Positions 35,711 to 44,538 are shown, counted from the stretch's first letter. The stretch is 64,000 nt of DNA from Proteus vulgaris (GCF_033708015.1 NZ_CP137921.1:62001-126000); one strand, 5' to 3'. Program-made: numbers and translations. Notes: generated by a model not told the origin, from the letters alone.

Positions 35711-35896
35711 ATGCAACAGAATCTTCATGTTTACGACGATCACGCAGGCATCATCTATCTGGCTGATGGACGCGAGGTGAAATTTGATCCGAAACTGTAT
35801 TCCAGCTCCTACCAGGCGCACAGTGAAGCAGTGAAGTGGGCCAAAGAAACCGGGGTCATTGGTCAAAACGACGATGTGGTGATGTTCGTCCATTGA
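35711..35896 (+). CDS. small hypothetical protein
   Basis: The 61-residue product is soluble and starts MQQNLHVYDDHAG after AGGGGGA; the longer reading from 35645 runs through the leader. No family is recognised. Confidence 0.6.
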   Translation: MQQNLHVYDDHAGIIYLADGREVKFDPKLYSSSYQAHSEAVKWAKETGVIGQNDDVVMFVH

Positions 35897-35931
35897 GGGA
35901 GTAGCCTCCAGGAGAGGCTACTCTCCTCGCT
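35897..35931 (+). other. strong hairpin between operon segments
   Basis: GAGTAGCCTC pairs with GAGGCTACTC around CAGGA, just after the stop of gene 35711. It lies upstream of twin-hairpin copy 2. Similar stems precede copies 3, 4, 5, 6 and 8. Confidence 0.6.
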
Positions 35932-35937
35932 CCTTAA

Positions 35938-36049
35938 AAGTCTTCTTACTCATGGTGAATACCATCAGTAAGCAGATTTTGTTCTCTTCGGAGAGCGAAA
36001 AGTGCGATAGCTGGTCGCCAAAAACAAACAGCAAATTAACGTTAATTTA
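35938..36049 (+). repeat. 112-bp direct repeat, copy 1
   Basis: This stretch is identical to 59058-59169. It contains an interrupted palindrome CTTACTcATGGT-gaat-ACCATcAGTAAG (35945-35972), the twin hairpins and the 16-bp palindrome AAATTAACGTTAATTT. It is a likely recombination substrate. Confidence 0.85.
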
Positions 36050-36094
36050 CTAGCCCAACCGGGCGCATCCGCCCGGTTCGGGACGTGGTGCGCC
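35974..36094 (+). repeat. 121-bp direct repeat, copy 1
   Basis: This stretch is identical to 40809-40929 and covers the twin hairpins plus arms A and B of the following leader. Identity stops between arms B and C. Confidence 0.85.
35981..36033 (+). ncRNA. twin-hairpin RNA element, copy 2
   Basis: Hairpin 1 is GTTCTC-TTCG-GAGAGC, hairpin 2 is GCGA-TAGCTGG-TCGC, then AAAAACAAACAGCA. Confidence 0.72.
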
Positions 36095-36115
36095 TGTCAC
36101 AATAGGAGCGCACCT
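36053..36115 (+). promoter_or_regulatory. three-arm leader of the cobS-like gene
   Basis: A GGCGCATC (36062-36069) pairs with B GGTGCGCC (36087-36094). B's GGTGCGC also pairs perfectly with C GCGCACC (36108-36114), which overlaps the AGGAG and ends next to the ATG. Confidence 0.7.
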
Positions 36116-37084
36116 ATGTCTCAATACTCTCAATTCTCAGTAAGCAAGGTTTTCGGTATGCCCAGCATTCCGGAGAAGGTAACGGCCATCGGCTACGCTG
36201 ACGGTTCAAACCCTTTCATCCCTGCCACTGATACCAACTACGTTTTCCGCAAAGAGTTTCTGCGAGAGGTCTTGGCCTATCTCAAAGAGCCTGGCGGTGA
36301 CGCATTGTTCGTAACCGGCCCTACCGGGTCTGGCAAAACCTCAGGTATCACCGAGATCGCTGGTCGTCTCAACTGGCCTGTTCAGCAAATCACTGCCCAC
36401 GGGCGGATGGAGCTGACAGATCTGATTGGACATCACGCTCTGGTCGCGGAAAAGCCTGGTCAACCACCTGTCATGAAGTTCATGTATGGACCTCTGGCAG
36501 TCGCTATGCGTGAAGGTCATCTGCTCCTCATCAACGAGGTGGATTTGGCCGACCCTGCCGAGCTGGCTGGTCTCAACGATGTCCTTGAAGGGCGTCCCCT
36601 TGTGATCGCTCAGAATGGCGGGGAAATCATCAAGCCGCACCCGATGTTTCGTGTGGTCGTTACTGGTAACTCTACGGGGTCCGGTGATGCTTCTGGTTTG
36701 TACCAGGGGGTGATGATGCAGAACCTCGCAGCTATGGATCGCTATCGTTTCACCAAAGTAGGGTATGCGGATGAGGAAGCTGAACTCAGCATTCTTGGCC
36801 GTGCTACTCCGAAACTTCCGGAAAATGTGCGGAAGGGAATGGTTCGGATTGCTAATCAGGTCCGCAAACTGTTTCTTGGCGAAAACGGTGAAGATGGTCA
36901 GATCAGCGTCACCATGTCCACTCGGACGTTGGTGCGTTGGGCGAAACTGTCTCTAGCGTTCCGTGGTGCCCCAAATGCTCTTGAATACGCCTTGGATCAA
37001 GCTCTGCTTATCCGTGCGGCCAAAGAGGAGCGTGAAGCCATCCTGCGTGTTGCGAAGGATGTGTTCGGGGACCAATGGCGCTAA
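36116..37084 (+). CDS. cobS: CobS-like AAA+ ATPase
   Basis: The 322-residue MoxR/CobS-type ATPase has Walker A GPTGSGKTSG near residue 69, Walker B LLLINEVDLADP near residue 137 and a sensor VVVTGNSTG near residue 180. CobS and CobT in cobalt chelatase form a chaperone-like pair of AAA+ and VWA proteins. Here no cobalamin genes are present, so a remodelling role for some other target is more likely. The partner VWA gene is at 42313. Confidence 0.88.
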   Translation: MSQYSQFSVSKVFGMPSIPEKVTAIGYADGSNPFIPATDTNYVFRKEFLREVLAYLKEPGGDALFVTGPTGSGKTSGITEIAGRLNWPVQQITAHGRMELTDLIGHHALVAEKPGQPPVMKFMYGPLAVAMREGHLLLINEVDLADPAELAGLNDVLEGRPLVIAQNGGEIIKPHPMFRVVVTGNSTGSGDASGLYQGVMMQNLAAMDRYRFTKVGYADEEAELSILGRATPKLPENVRKGMVRIANQVRKLFLGENGEDGQISVTMSTRTLVRWAKLSLAFRGAPNALEYALDQALLIRAAKEEREAILRVAKDVFGDQWR

Positions 37085-37094
37085 GAGGTGACGC

Positions 37095-38003
37095 ATGAAG
37101 AAAAATGACTGTTTGTGCCGTCGTTACACTGCTAAAGAGTGGGGCAATGACGAAACCACAATAGAAGTCTTCATTGGCTACAAGTTGCTCCGGGAGCCCA
37201 GCTCCTCGGAGCCAGGCCAATTCACGATGGTCGAGCTACGCCGAACCGTCACTGATGGGAAAGCTGAAAATTGGTCTGAGACAAAGCTCGAAGGACCTTT
37301 TGAAGCTAACGGCCCAGACACGATCCCAATGTCCTACAAGGACAAAGAAAGCCAGTATGTGTCACAGTTTCTCAGCCAGGGGTACACCTTTCTGGATGAG
37401 GTGCTGGTAAACGCAGAGACACAGACGGTGCTGGAAGGGGGGAATGTTTCAGCCGGACAAACAGCCAGCTTGGGATCTCTCAACTGGCTGTTATCTCCGC
37501 CCTCTGAGTTACCTCCAGGTGACATAAACCTCTTCAAAGGTTTTGTTGCTGGGGTTTTTGCCAAAGGAGCCGGTTTAATCGGCTTTGAGGTTGCTCGGAG
37601 CGAAGGCTCAAATGACTTGCTACCCAGTGTGCTGATGCGTACTGACAGCGGTTATGAGCTTGGGGTTAGCACTGGACTAGGCGAAAACACTATCCATCCA
37701 GCTACGCTGGAAGGCGCTGGTGAACTCCGCCCGGAACATGGTCACAAACCCCTGCTGATGTTGGTTTACCTGCAACAGCGTTTCGCGGATGACTTTTCAA
37801 ACGTAGAGAAGCCGCTGGTGGCATTCTGTGATGAACAGGGTGATACCTTCGACTACGAGCGTTTTGATTCACTAAAACCCCTCATTGAACGGTTTGGTTT
37901 CAGCTACGACGAAGTAAGAGCAGATGCAGAAAGGCTTGGCCTTGTATCTGAGCTGATTCGCCTGGCAGAGATCGACGCCGAACAAGAGGATCACTTTTTT
38001 TAA
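37095..38003 (+). CDS. hypothetical protein following the AAA+ gene
   Basis: The 302-residue product is soluble and acidic and ends AEQEDHFF. It follows the cobS-like gene by 10 bp with AAGAGGTGACGC before the ATG and has no leader of its own, so it probably shares regulation with it. No motif is recognised. Confidence 0.7.
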   Translation: MKKNDCLCRRYTAKEWGNDETTIEVFIGYKLLREPSSSEPGQFTMVELRRTVTDGKAENWSETKLEGPFEANGPDTIPMSYKDKESQYVSQFLSQGYTFLDEVLVNAETQTVLEGGNVSAGQTASLGSLNWLLSPPSELPPGDINLFKGFVAGVFAKGAGLIGFEVARSEGSNDLLPSVLMRTDSGYELGVSTGLGENTIHPATLEGAGELRPEHGHKPLLMLVYLQQRFADDFSNVEKPLVAFCDEQGDTFDYERFDSLKPLIERFGFSYDEVRADAERLGLVSELIRLAEIDAEQEDHFF

Positions 38004-38066
38004 CCCTTACGGGGGCTTGCTCCCCGAAAGGGGCGTTGGCCCTCTCCAAATAACTTGGAGGTCATG
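38004..38066 (+). promoter_or_regulatory. leader of ssb
   Basis: A GGGG/CCCC hairpin is followed by TCCAA-ataac-TTGGA, which covers the GGAGG ribosome site. The three-arm pattern is weaker here than elsewhere. Confidence 0.45.
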
Positions 38067-38594
38067 ATGTCTAAAGGCGTCAACAAAGTAATTCTGGTCG
38101 GTAATCTCGGTTCTGACCCGGAAATTCGCTACATGCCAAGCGGCACTGCCGTTGCCAACTTCAACGTTGCAACAACGGATACGTGGCGCGATAAGCAGTC
38201 TGGCGAGCAAAGAGAGCATACTGAGTGGCACCGTATTGTGCTTAAAGGTCGTTTGGCGGAAGTCGCTGGTGAGTACCTGAAAAAGGGCTCCCAAGTCTAT
38301 CTCGAAGGGAGCAACCGCACCCGGAAGTGGACTGACAGCCAACAAATCGAGCGCTACACCACCGAAGTACACTGCGTTGAAATGCAGATGCTTGGTGGTC
38401 GTGGAAATGCACCTCAGGACAACTCTCAACGTGCAGCGCCCCAAAAAGGGCAACGTACAGGAGCCGGTACGCAATCTGCTCCTGTGCAGCAATCAGCACC
38501 GCAAGGTGGTATGGGCGGAGGCTATGGTCCCGCTCCTGATGGCTGGGATGATGACATCCCGTTCATGCGGCTGCACCACTTGGCTGGCGGGTAA
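38067..38594 (+). CDS. ssb: single-stranded DNA-binding protein
   Basis: The 175-residue SSB has the OB-fold start [19 protein letters not shown] and the HTEWHRIV motif. A Gln/Gly/Pro-rich linker follows, and the end reads DDIPF, as in the SSB interaction tail but extended by [14 protein letters not shown] lies 5 nt before the ATG at 38067. It groups with bet and exo. Confidence 0.95.
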   Translation: MSKGVNKVILVGNLGSDPEIRYMPSGTAVANFNVATTDTWRDKQSGEQREHTEWHRIVLKGRLAEVAGEYLKKGSQVYLEGSNRTRKWTDSQQIERYTTEVHCVEMQMLGGRGNAPQDNSQRAAPQKGQRTGAGTQSAPVQQSAPQGGMGGGYGPAPDGWDDDIPFMRLHHLAGG

Positions 38595-38611
38595 CACCGC
38601 CAACTCTTACT

Positions 38612-38688
38612 AAACCCCACGGGGGCACTCATGCCCCGAGGGGGTCATGGTGTCCTCAAACCGTTCATTCGTGAATTGGAGAAACACC
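38612..38688 (+). promoter_or_regulatory. three-arm leader of bet
   Basis: B CATGGTGT (38646-38653) pairs perfectly with C ACACCATG (38684-38691), which contains the start codon. A GGGGGCACTCATG can pair with B through one bulge. Confidence 0.68.
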
Positions 38689-39678
38689 ATGTCTGATAAC
38701 AAATCTCTTGTAACCCGTATCGCAAGCCGGTTTGGCGTGGACACCCGAAAGTTCTATGAAACTTTGAAGGCGACCGCATTCAAGCAGCGAGATGGAAGTG
38801 CCCCGACCGATGAGCAGATGATGACGCTCCTGATCGTGGCTGAACAGTACGGTTTGAACCCTTTCACTCGGGAAATCTATGCGTTTCCTGACAAGCAAAA
38901 TGGGATCATTCCGGTAGTAGGTGTTGATGGTTGGAGCCGCATCATCAACGAGCATCCCCAGTATGATGGCGTCGAGTTCGTGTATTCGGACAAGATGGTC
39001 AGAATGCAGGGGGCGAAAGTTGACTGCCCTGAGTGGATTGAATGCGTGATTTACCGTAAGGACAGATCTCGCCCTATCCGCATCAAGGAGTTCATTGATG
39101 AGGTGTACCGTGAACCGTTTCAGGGTCAAGGTCGCAATGGTGCTTACACTGTTGATGGCCCCTGGCAAACGCACACCAAGCGTCAACTCCGGCACAAGTC
39201 GCTGATCCAGTGTTCTCGTGTCGCATTTGGTTTCTCTGGTATTTATGACCAGGATGAAGCTGAACGCATCCGTGAAATGGAGCAGGCATCGGCCATTAAC
39301 CCGGCTATTGCCAATCTCCCTTCACCATCTCAAGTTCAAAGCCAAGAGCCTTTGGCTATTGAGCACAAAGAGCTTGACCCGATCCTAACCAAACTCGCAA
39401 ATCGCGCCATTGCTGAAAACGCATGGTCTGCGGCGCATGAGTATGTGAAGGGACGGTATGAAGGTTCGGAACTGCAATATGCGACTCAATTCCTTCGTGA
39501 CAAGGAGATGGATCAAATGGAGCCTCCGAAACCTGACTACCAGGAAGCGCACGAGCAAGAGTCCGCCGCTGGTGGTTCTGCAAATGCTGAACCTGGTGCC
39601 GAAGAAATGCCGCCTTTGAGTGACGAGGACATGATCCCTGTTACAGAAGAGGAGGGCGCGGAAGGCAGTTACTACTAA
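38689..39678 (+). CDS. bet: Bet/RecT-family single-strand annealing recombinase
   Basis: The 329-residue protein carries the RecT/Bet core (PTDEQMMTLLIVAEQYGLNP, GIIPVVGVDGW, later WPWQTHTKRQLRHKSLIQ-like region) and an acidic C-terminal tail. With Exo it forms a lambda-Red-like pair, as known in SXT/IncC elements, for annealing exonuclease-generated single strands. ACACC and a GGAG lie before the ATG at 38689. Confidence 0.93.
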   Translation: MSDNKSLVTRIASRFGVDTRKFYETLKATAFKQRDGSAPTDEQMMTLLIVAEQYGLNPFTREIYAFPDKQNGIIPVVGVDGWSRIINEHPQYDGVEFVYSDKMVRMQGAKVDCPEWIECVIYRKDRSRPIRIKEFIDEVYREPFQGQGRNGAYTVDGPWQTHTKRQLRHKSLIQCSRVAFGFSGIYDQDEAERIREMEQASAINPAIANLPSPSQVQSQEPLAIEHKELDPILTKLANRAIAENAWSAAHEYVKGRYEGSELQYATQFLRDKEMDQMEPPKPDYQEAHEQESAAGGSANAEPGAEEMPPLSDEDMIPVTEEEGAEGSYY

Positions 39679-39740
39679 CCCCAACGGGGGGGACTCCCCC
39701 GCTGGGGGAGATCTCCCTCCTAACCATTGGAGAGAGGTCC
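39679..39740 (+). promoter_or_regulatory. leader of exo
   Basis: A GGGGGGACTCCCCC hairpin is followed by GGGAGATCTCCCTCC, which can pair with the downstream GGAGAGAGGTCC that includes the ribosome site. Confidence 0.5.
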
Positions 39741-40751
39741 ATGAAAATAGTCAACCTATCGCAACGCGAGGAAGATTGGCTTGATTGGCGGCGTCAAGGT
39801 GTAACAGCCACTGACGCCGCTATCCTGCTCAATCGGTCTCCGTACAAAACACGATGGAGACTGTGGGCCGAGAAGACTGGGTATGCGCGTGAAGTCGATC
39901 TGAGTCTTAATCCGCTGGTTCGCCGGGGGATAGAAAACGAAGATGCTGCAAGACGCGCTTTCGAGGAGAAGTATGATGACATGCTGCTCCCCGCCTGTGT
40001 CGAATCGGTTCAATACCCGCTCATGAGGGCCTCCCTGGATGGCCTGAGAGATAACGGGGAGCCCGTCGAGCTGAAAAGCCCGAGTGCGACTGTCTGGGAA
40101 GATGTTTGTGCTGAGAAAGCAAACAGCAAGGCATACCAGCTTTATTACCCGCAGGTGCAACACCAGCTCCTGGTAACGGGGGCCAAGCAAGGCTGGTTAG
40201 TCTTCTACTTTGAAGGTCAGATTCAGGAGTTTCCAATACTCCGAGACGAAGCCATGATTCAAGAAATCTTGGCCGAGGCTAAAAAGTTCTGGCAACAGGT
40301 AGTAGACAAGAAGGAGCCCGACAAAGATCCAGAGAGAGACCTGTACATACCGCAAGGTGAAGAGGTCAACCGTTGGATTGCTGCTGCTGAGGAATACCGC
40401 CTCTATGATGCAGAGATTCAGGAGCTGAAACAGCGACTGTCTGAGCTTCAAGAAAGGCAAAAGCCTCATCTCGACACCATGAAGTCCCTCATGGGGGAAT
40501 ACTTCCATGCCGACTACTGCGGTGTGATGGTAACGAGATACAAAGCGGCTGGCCGGGTAGACTACAAAAAGCTGTTGGCTGATAAGGCGTCAGGCGTGAA
40601 GCCTGAGGATGTTGACCAGTACAGAGAGAAGTCATCAGAGCGGTGCCGTGTAACGGTTACTGGCTCTGTGAAGCCACGGTACATTGTTGATGAGGACGTG
40701 CTTGCTCCTCTTGATGATTTGCCGGAAGAAGTAGAGACGTTCTACTGGTGA
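39741..40751 (+). CDS. exo: lambda-type exonuclease (YqaJ fold)
   Basis: The 336-residue protein has the YqaJ-type nuclease pattern: WLDWRRQGVTATDAA, RRGIENEDAAR, ASLDGL (metal Asp) and VELKSPS (E-x-K). A C-terminal helical region follows. It would resect double-strand ends for Bet. AGAGAGG precedes the ATG. Confidence 0.92.
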   Translation: MKIVNLSQREEDWLDWRRQGVTATDAAILLNRSPYKTRWRLWAEKTGYAREVDLSLNPLVRRGIENEDAARRAFEEKYDDMLLPACVESVQYPLMRASLDGLRDNGEPVELKSPSATVWEDVCAEKANSKAYQLYYPQVQHQLLVTGAKQGWLVFYFEGQIQEFPILRDEAMIQEILAEAKKFWQQVVDKKEPDKDPERDLYIPQGEEVNRWIAAAEEYRLYDAEIQELKQRLSELQERQKPHLDTMKSLMGEYFHADYCGVMVTRYKAAGRVDYKKLLADKASGVKPEDVDQYREKSSERCRVTVTGSVKPRYIVDEDVLAPLDDLPEEVETFYW

Positions 40752-40774
40752 GTGGGGGATTTTCCCCCGCTTTC
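40751..40774 (+). other. intra-operon hairpin with CTTTCCC tail
   Basis: GGGGG-ATTTT-CCCCC is followed by GCTTTCCC. It stands between exo and twin-hairpin copy 3. The T-run is short, so it may be a weak terminator. Confidence 0.6.
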
Positions 40775-40808
40775 CCTTGGGGATTCTGGGAGTCTCCAAC
40801 GGAAAGCA

Positions 40809-40929
40809 AGATTTTGTTCTCTTCGGAGAGCGAAAAGTGCGATAGCTGGTCGCCAAAAACAAACAGCAAATTAACGTTAATTTACTAGCCCAACCGGGCG
40901 CATCCGCCCGGTTCGGGACGTGGTGCGCC
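40809..40929 (+). repeat. 121-bp direct repeat, copy 2
   Basis: Identical to 35974-36094. Confidence 0.85.
40816..40868 (+). ncRNA. twin-hairpin RNA element, copy 3
   Basis: Same sequence as copy 2, lying between exo and the DUF3150 gene. Confidence 0.72.
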
Positions 40930-40950
40930 CCCAACTTTTTGGAGTGCATC
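40890..40950 (+). promoter_or_regulatory. three-arm leader of the DUF3150 gene
   Basis: Arms A and B equal those of the cobS leader. C is GTGCATC (40944-40950), pairing with GGTGCGC (40922-40928) through two G-U pairs and abutting the ATG. C changes here while pairing is kept. Confidence 0.68.
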
Positions 40951-42228
40951 ATGACTAAAGTGAACCATCTACAAAGCCTCTGTGTTATCCACGTAGACTT
41001 TGACATCTGGAGTGGACAAACCCGTTTGTCTGCATCTGATCTCAAGCTGGGCGAGGGTGGTGAAATTCCACCTGAGAAAGTAGCTCAACTGGGAAGTAAG
41101 AAGATCTGTGATCCGGCTAAGCTGAAAGGCTTTCATCGCCTGAAAACAGAAACTCGTCGCCTCCTGCTGAAATTCGGTATGCCGTTCATGAACGGATTTG
41201 CCGTACCCGTCAGCAAGACCGATGAAATCTGTAACAAGCTGAATGACATCAACTTTCAGTTTAACCAACTGAAACAGGATTTCATCAAAGGTTACAACAA
41301 AGCCGTGGATGAATGGTGTCAGGAGAACCCTGAGTATGAACGAGCTATCCGTGCCGGAGCCCTTCCAAAGGAAACGGTCGAGGAGCGGATTGGCTTTGAG
41401 TACCAGGTGTTCATGATCCAGCCTGTGAACGAAGATGAGGCCAACGCCAAACGCCTTAACCGCAAGGTTGAGCGCCTGGGTGACGATCTCATCTCCGAAG
41501 TGGTTCAGGAAGCGAATAAGTTCTATATGGAACGTTTGGCCGGTCGAGACCAATGTGCGGTCACTACTCGGCAGACACTCCGTAACATCCGCGACAAGGT
41601 GGATGGGCTTAGCTTCCTGAACAGCGCTTTTAACCCTCTGGTCAAGCTGCTCGACCAAACCCTCCGGGGATACGAGCAACATGCCGATGGCCGAAACATC
41701 GTTGCGCCTTTCTTTTATCAGGTCGTGGCCGCAGTGCTGATCATGAGCGAGAGGGACCGCATCGAGCAGTATGCCAATGGCTCGATTACTGTAGAGGGCA
41801 TGGCTAATGACATTGGCGGTTCGGGAGCCCAGATGGGGGACCGTTCTAAAGATGAAAAGGCCGAACAGAAAAGCGATAAAGCCGGTGAGCTTATCCCTGC
41901 AACAGAGGGTGGCGAAACCAAGCAGCAACAGGTAGGTGGTACTGAATCTGTTCAATCAGAACAGACTAACAGCGGTGGTAACTCTGTTGACCTGGATGAA
42001 GACATCGACAACTTCTTCAAGAGTTTTGCAGAACGAGGCGAGGGTGAATCGGAAGATGAATCCAATGCCGGTGATGTGGTTCGAGAAGAGCGTGTTGATG
42101 TTGAGGATGAGCTGGTTTTGCCTGAGGAAACTCCGGTAGAGCAAGAGCCTGTCCAAGAGGAGACGACAGAGGAGCCTCTCAACCAGGAGCTGCCTAAAAC
42201 TGACGACGATGGCGACTATTTCTTCTAA
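40951..42228 (+). CDS. DUF3150-like partner of the CobS/CobT pair
   Basis: The 425-residue protein is helical through about residue 290, then has a long acidic low-complexity tail (Glu/Asp/Gln-rich) ending DDGDYFF. The length, the early KTETRRLLLKFGMPF region and the position next to a CobT-like gene fit DUF3150, which recurs beside MoxR/VWA pairs on large plasmids. The start at 40951 follows TTGGAG. Confidence 0.75.
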   Translation: MTKVNHLQSLCVIHVDFDIWSGQTRLSASDLKLGEGGEIPPEKVAQLGSKKICDPAKLKGFHRLKTETRRLLLKFGMPFMNGFAVPVSKTDEICNKLNDINFQFNQLKQDFIKGYNKAVDEWCQENPEYERAIRAGALPKETVEERIGFEYQVFMIQPVNEDEANAKRLNRKVERLGDDLISEVVQEANKFYMERLAGRDQCAVTTRQTLRNIRDKVDGLSFLNSAFNPLVKLLDQTLRGYEQHADGRNIVAPFFYQVVAAVLIMSERDRIEQYANGSITVEGMANDIGGSGAQMGDRSKDEKAEQKSDKAGELIPATEGGETKQQQVGGTESVQSEQTNSGGNSVDLDEDIDNFFKSFAERGEGESEDESNAGDVVREERVDVEDELVLPEETPVEQEPVQEETTEEPLNQELPKTDDDGDYFF

Positions 42229-42235
42229 TAGTCAC

Positions 42236-42312
42236 TTCAACTAAACCGACCCGGAGGGGATAGCCATTCCCTCCAGGGGTGGACTATCTCCTTCCCTACC
42301 AGGAGAAAAGAT
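42236..42312 (+). promoter_or_regulatory. leader of the cobT-like gene
   Basis: GGGGATAG pairs with CTATCTCC around an inner CCCTCC/GGAGGG hairpin. CTCC is then free to meet the downstream AGGAG. Confidence 0.5.
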
Positions 42313-44109
42313 ATGTCCAAAAAACGCACCATTTACAGCGCTCTACCAATCGTGGCCGCAGCCTATGGTGAAAAACTCGGTGTCAAAGTCGCCATCGGTA
42401 ACGATGACGCATACACCGATGGTAAGACCATCGTGGTTCCGAATATCCCCGACGACTATCCTCACATGGATGCTGTCTGGGGGTATTTGGCCCATGAAGC
42501 AGCCCATGTCCGGTTTACGGACTTTGGTGTTGAGCGCCGCAGAGGTCTTCATGCTGAGTTGTCCAACGTTTTGGAGGACTGCCGCATAGAACGGGCCATG
42601 ATGGAACTCTTCCCCGGTACGTCGCAGACCCTGAATGAGGTTGCTCGCTATATGGCTCAAGCTGGTCATTACGAGCACGTCACAGACAAAGAGGCCCCTG
42701 CCTCCATTCTGACAGGGTTTTGTTTGTACTGGTTGCAAACCAAGGCTGTAGGGCAATCCGTCCTTCAACCCTATCTCGATTCGGCTACCCCCGTATTCGA
42801 GCGCGTGTTCCCTCAGGGTGTTGTTGTTCGGCTGAACGCTTTACTGCGTAAGGCTGTGAACACTAAGTCAACCGCAGAGGTGACATCCTTGGCCGACCAA
42901 ATCATCAAGATGATCGAGGAGGAAAAGGAGAAAGAAGAGCAAAAGCCCCAGAATGGTCAGGATGGTAACAACCAGCAGAATGCTGGTGGCAACCAACCTC
43001 AGAACAGTCAGGGCGGAAGTGGTAACGATCAAAACCAAGGGCCTGATGCCAATGGTGGTGATCAGCAAGGTAAAGACCAGAAGCAAGACGATGCTAACGG
43101 GAAATCTGATCCGAAAGGACAGGGCGACCAAGGCAAGTCGGATACTGATGGTGGCAGCAAGGCAGGACAAAGCCAGGCTGGTGGCAATTCTGACGCGGCG
43201 AAACAAGACGCGGCCAAAATGCTCCAGCAGGTTCTGAATGCCGGTGCCGGTGATTTGCGTGGTGACGCGCATGATGCACTTAAAGCCGAGCTCAACCGGG
43301 TGGCTCAAGATAAGGGGGACAGTAGCTATATGACTGTTCGCTCTGCTGTGAACACCCAGGACAACCCTGCTGTTGGCAAAAGCCTGGTAGGGGATGTGAA
43401 GAGCACCACTTCAAAGATAAGAACGCAGCTCTACGGATTGGTCCAGGCCAGCCAGCGAGTTGCTCACCGTAACCAACGATCAGGGAAGCGTGTGGATGCT
43501 CGGAAACTACATCGTGTAGTGACGGGTGATACCCGCGTATTCCTCAAGCCAGAAGCCAAGAAACGCCCTAATACGGCGGTTCACATCCTGGTTGATATGA
43601 GCTCCTCGATGGCCTACAAGGCCGCCAATGGAAAGGAGCGTCAAGACATTGCGCGGGAAGCGTCCTTGGCTATTTCGATGGCTCTGGAAGCAATACCCGG
43701 CGTAAACCCGGCAGTCACCTTTTTTGGTGGCAACCGGAACCAGCCAGTGTTCAGTGTCGTGAAGCATGGAGATACGGTTCAGAATCGGGCCGGTCGGTTT
43801 GGGTTCAAAGCAACTGGCGGTACGCCTATGGCGGAAGCTATGTGGTATGCAGCTTTTGAACTCACCAAGACCCGTGAAGAGCGAAAAATGTTGATCGTAG
43901 TGACTGACGGGCAGCCTCAAAGCGCCCCGGCATGTCGCTCAGTGATTGACCTCTGTGAACGAAGCGATGTTGAGGTGATCGGCATAGGGGTAGAGACTAC
44001 CGCAGTGTCAGGACTGTTCCAAAAGAACATTGTCATTGATGATGCGGCAGCTCTGCAACGCACACTGTTTAAGTTGATGGAGCGGTCATTGACTGCTTTT
44101 GCAGCTTAA
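42313..44109 (+). CDS. cobT: CobT-like VWA-domain protein
   Basis: The 598-residue protein starts with a metallopeptidase-like helical part (AHEAAHVRFTDFG near residues 58-70). A Gln/Asn/Gly/Asp low-complexity linker spans about residues 200-300. A C-terminal VWA domain has a MIDAS-like DMSSSM near residue 428 and a TGGTPMAEA motif near 502. It probably works with the CobS-like ATPase as a MoxR-VWA pair. HEAAH is an HExxH zinc motif, so a peptidase role for the N-terminal part is possible. Confidence 0.88.
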   Translation: MSKKRTIYSALPIVAAAYGEKLGVKVAIGNDDAYTDGKTIVVPNIPDDYPHMDAVWGYLAHEAAHVRFTDFGVERRRGLHAELSNVLEDCRIERAMMELFPGTSQTLNEVARYMAQAGHYEHVTDKEAPASILTGFCLYWLQTKAVGQSVLQPYLDSATPVFERVFPQGVVVRLNALLRKAVNTKSTAEVTSLADQIIKMIEEEKEKEEQKPQNGQDGNNQQNAGGNQPQNSQGGSGNDQNQGPDANGGDQQGKDQKQDDANGKSDPKGQGDQGKSDTDGGSKAGQSQAGGNSDAAKQDAAKMLQQVLNAGAGDLRGDAHDALKAELNRVAQDKGDSSYMTVRSAVNTQDNPAVGKSLVGDVKSTTSKIRTQLYGLVQASQRVAHRNQRSGKRVDARKLHRVVTGDTRVFLKPEAKKRPNTAVHILVDMSSSMAYKAANGKERQDIAREASLAISMALEAIPGVNPAVTFFGGNRNQPVFSVVKHGDTVQNRAGRFGFKATGGTPMAEAMWYAAFELTKTREERKMLIVVTDGQPQSAPACRSVIDLCERSDVEVIGIGVETTAVSGLFQKNIVIDDAAALQRTLFKLMERSLTAFAA

Positions 44110-44126
44110 CAGGAAGTGAAACGACA

Positions 44127-44160
44127 AACGGCTATCCCTTCGGGGGTGGCCGTTTTTATT
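44127..44160 (+). terminator. terminator after the cobT-like gene
   Basis: AACGGC-tatccc-ttc-gggggt-GGCCGTT is followed by TTTTATTT. It lies just before the gene at 44171, so it may also serve as that gene's leader. Confidence 0.7.
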
Positions 44161-44170
44161 TGGAGAGTCT

Positions 44171-44506
44171 ATGAACCAATTCCATTCATCTTTGGATTTG
44201 TATCATCGGAACAAAGGTAGAAGGGCTACAGTGCCGGAGACGCCTTTTTTACTGCTTGCTAAGCGCATTCCTCCGATGTACTGGAGACTGTTCCAGGGTG
44301 TTACTTTGGATAGTCGTATGGGATACACAGGCAGGCGGCAGTTCCACCGTCTTGGGCAAGCAATCGACTGGGCAAAGTCATCAGTTGGCGATTCCTGGTC
44401 AAATAAGCGCTTTCACAAGCCGGTAGGCCTCGATGTATTGCTGGCCTGTACTGCGAGTAAGGTGCCTGAACATCTGGTCGAAGAACTGAAAAGACGGGGC
44501 AGTTGA
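44171..44506 (+). CDS. basic hypothetical protein
   Basis: The 111-residue product is rich in Arg and Lys (KGRRATVPETP, KRIPPMYWRLF). TTTGGAGAG precedes the ATG. A nucleic-acid-binding role would fit its charge but nothing specific is recognised. Confidence 0.6.
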   Translation: MNQFHSSLDLYHRNKGRRATVPETPFLLLAKRIPPMYWRLFQGVTLDSRMGYTGRRQFHRLGQAIDWAKSSVGDSWSNKRFHKPVGLDVLLACTASKVPEHLVEELKRRGS

Positions 44507-44523
44507 TGCGTCTTTGAGCTTTG

Positions 44524-44538
44524 CACCCGAAAAGGGCA
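44524..44538 (+). promoter_or_regulatory. AcaCD-type box, internal to the accessory region
   Basis: CACCCGAAAAGGGCA is followed by GTTTGAGCG. It deviates from the others at the first two bases. Twin-hairpin copy 4 begins 111 bp downstream. Confidence 0.55.

Noticed and set aside
40969..41955. Leftward 328-codon ORF
   Set aside because: It is antisense to the DUF3150-like gene and shows no motif or ribosome site.
36116..44109. True aerobic cobaltochelatase (cobalamin synthesis)
   Set aside because: No cobN or other cobalamin gene is present and the gene neighbours are recombination and transfer functions.
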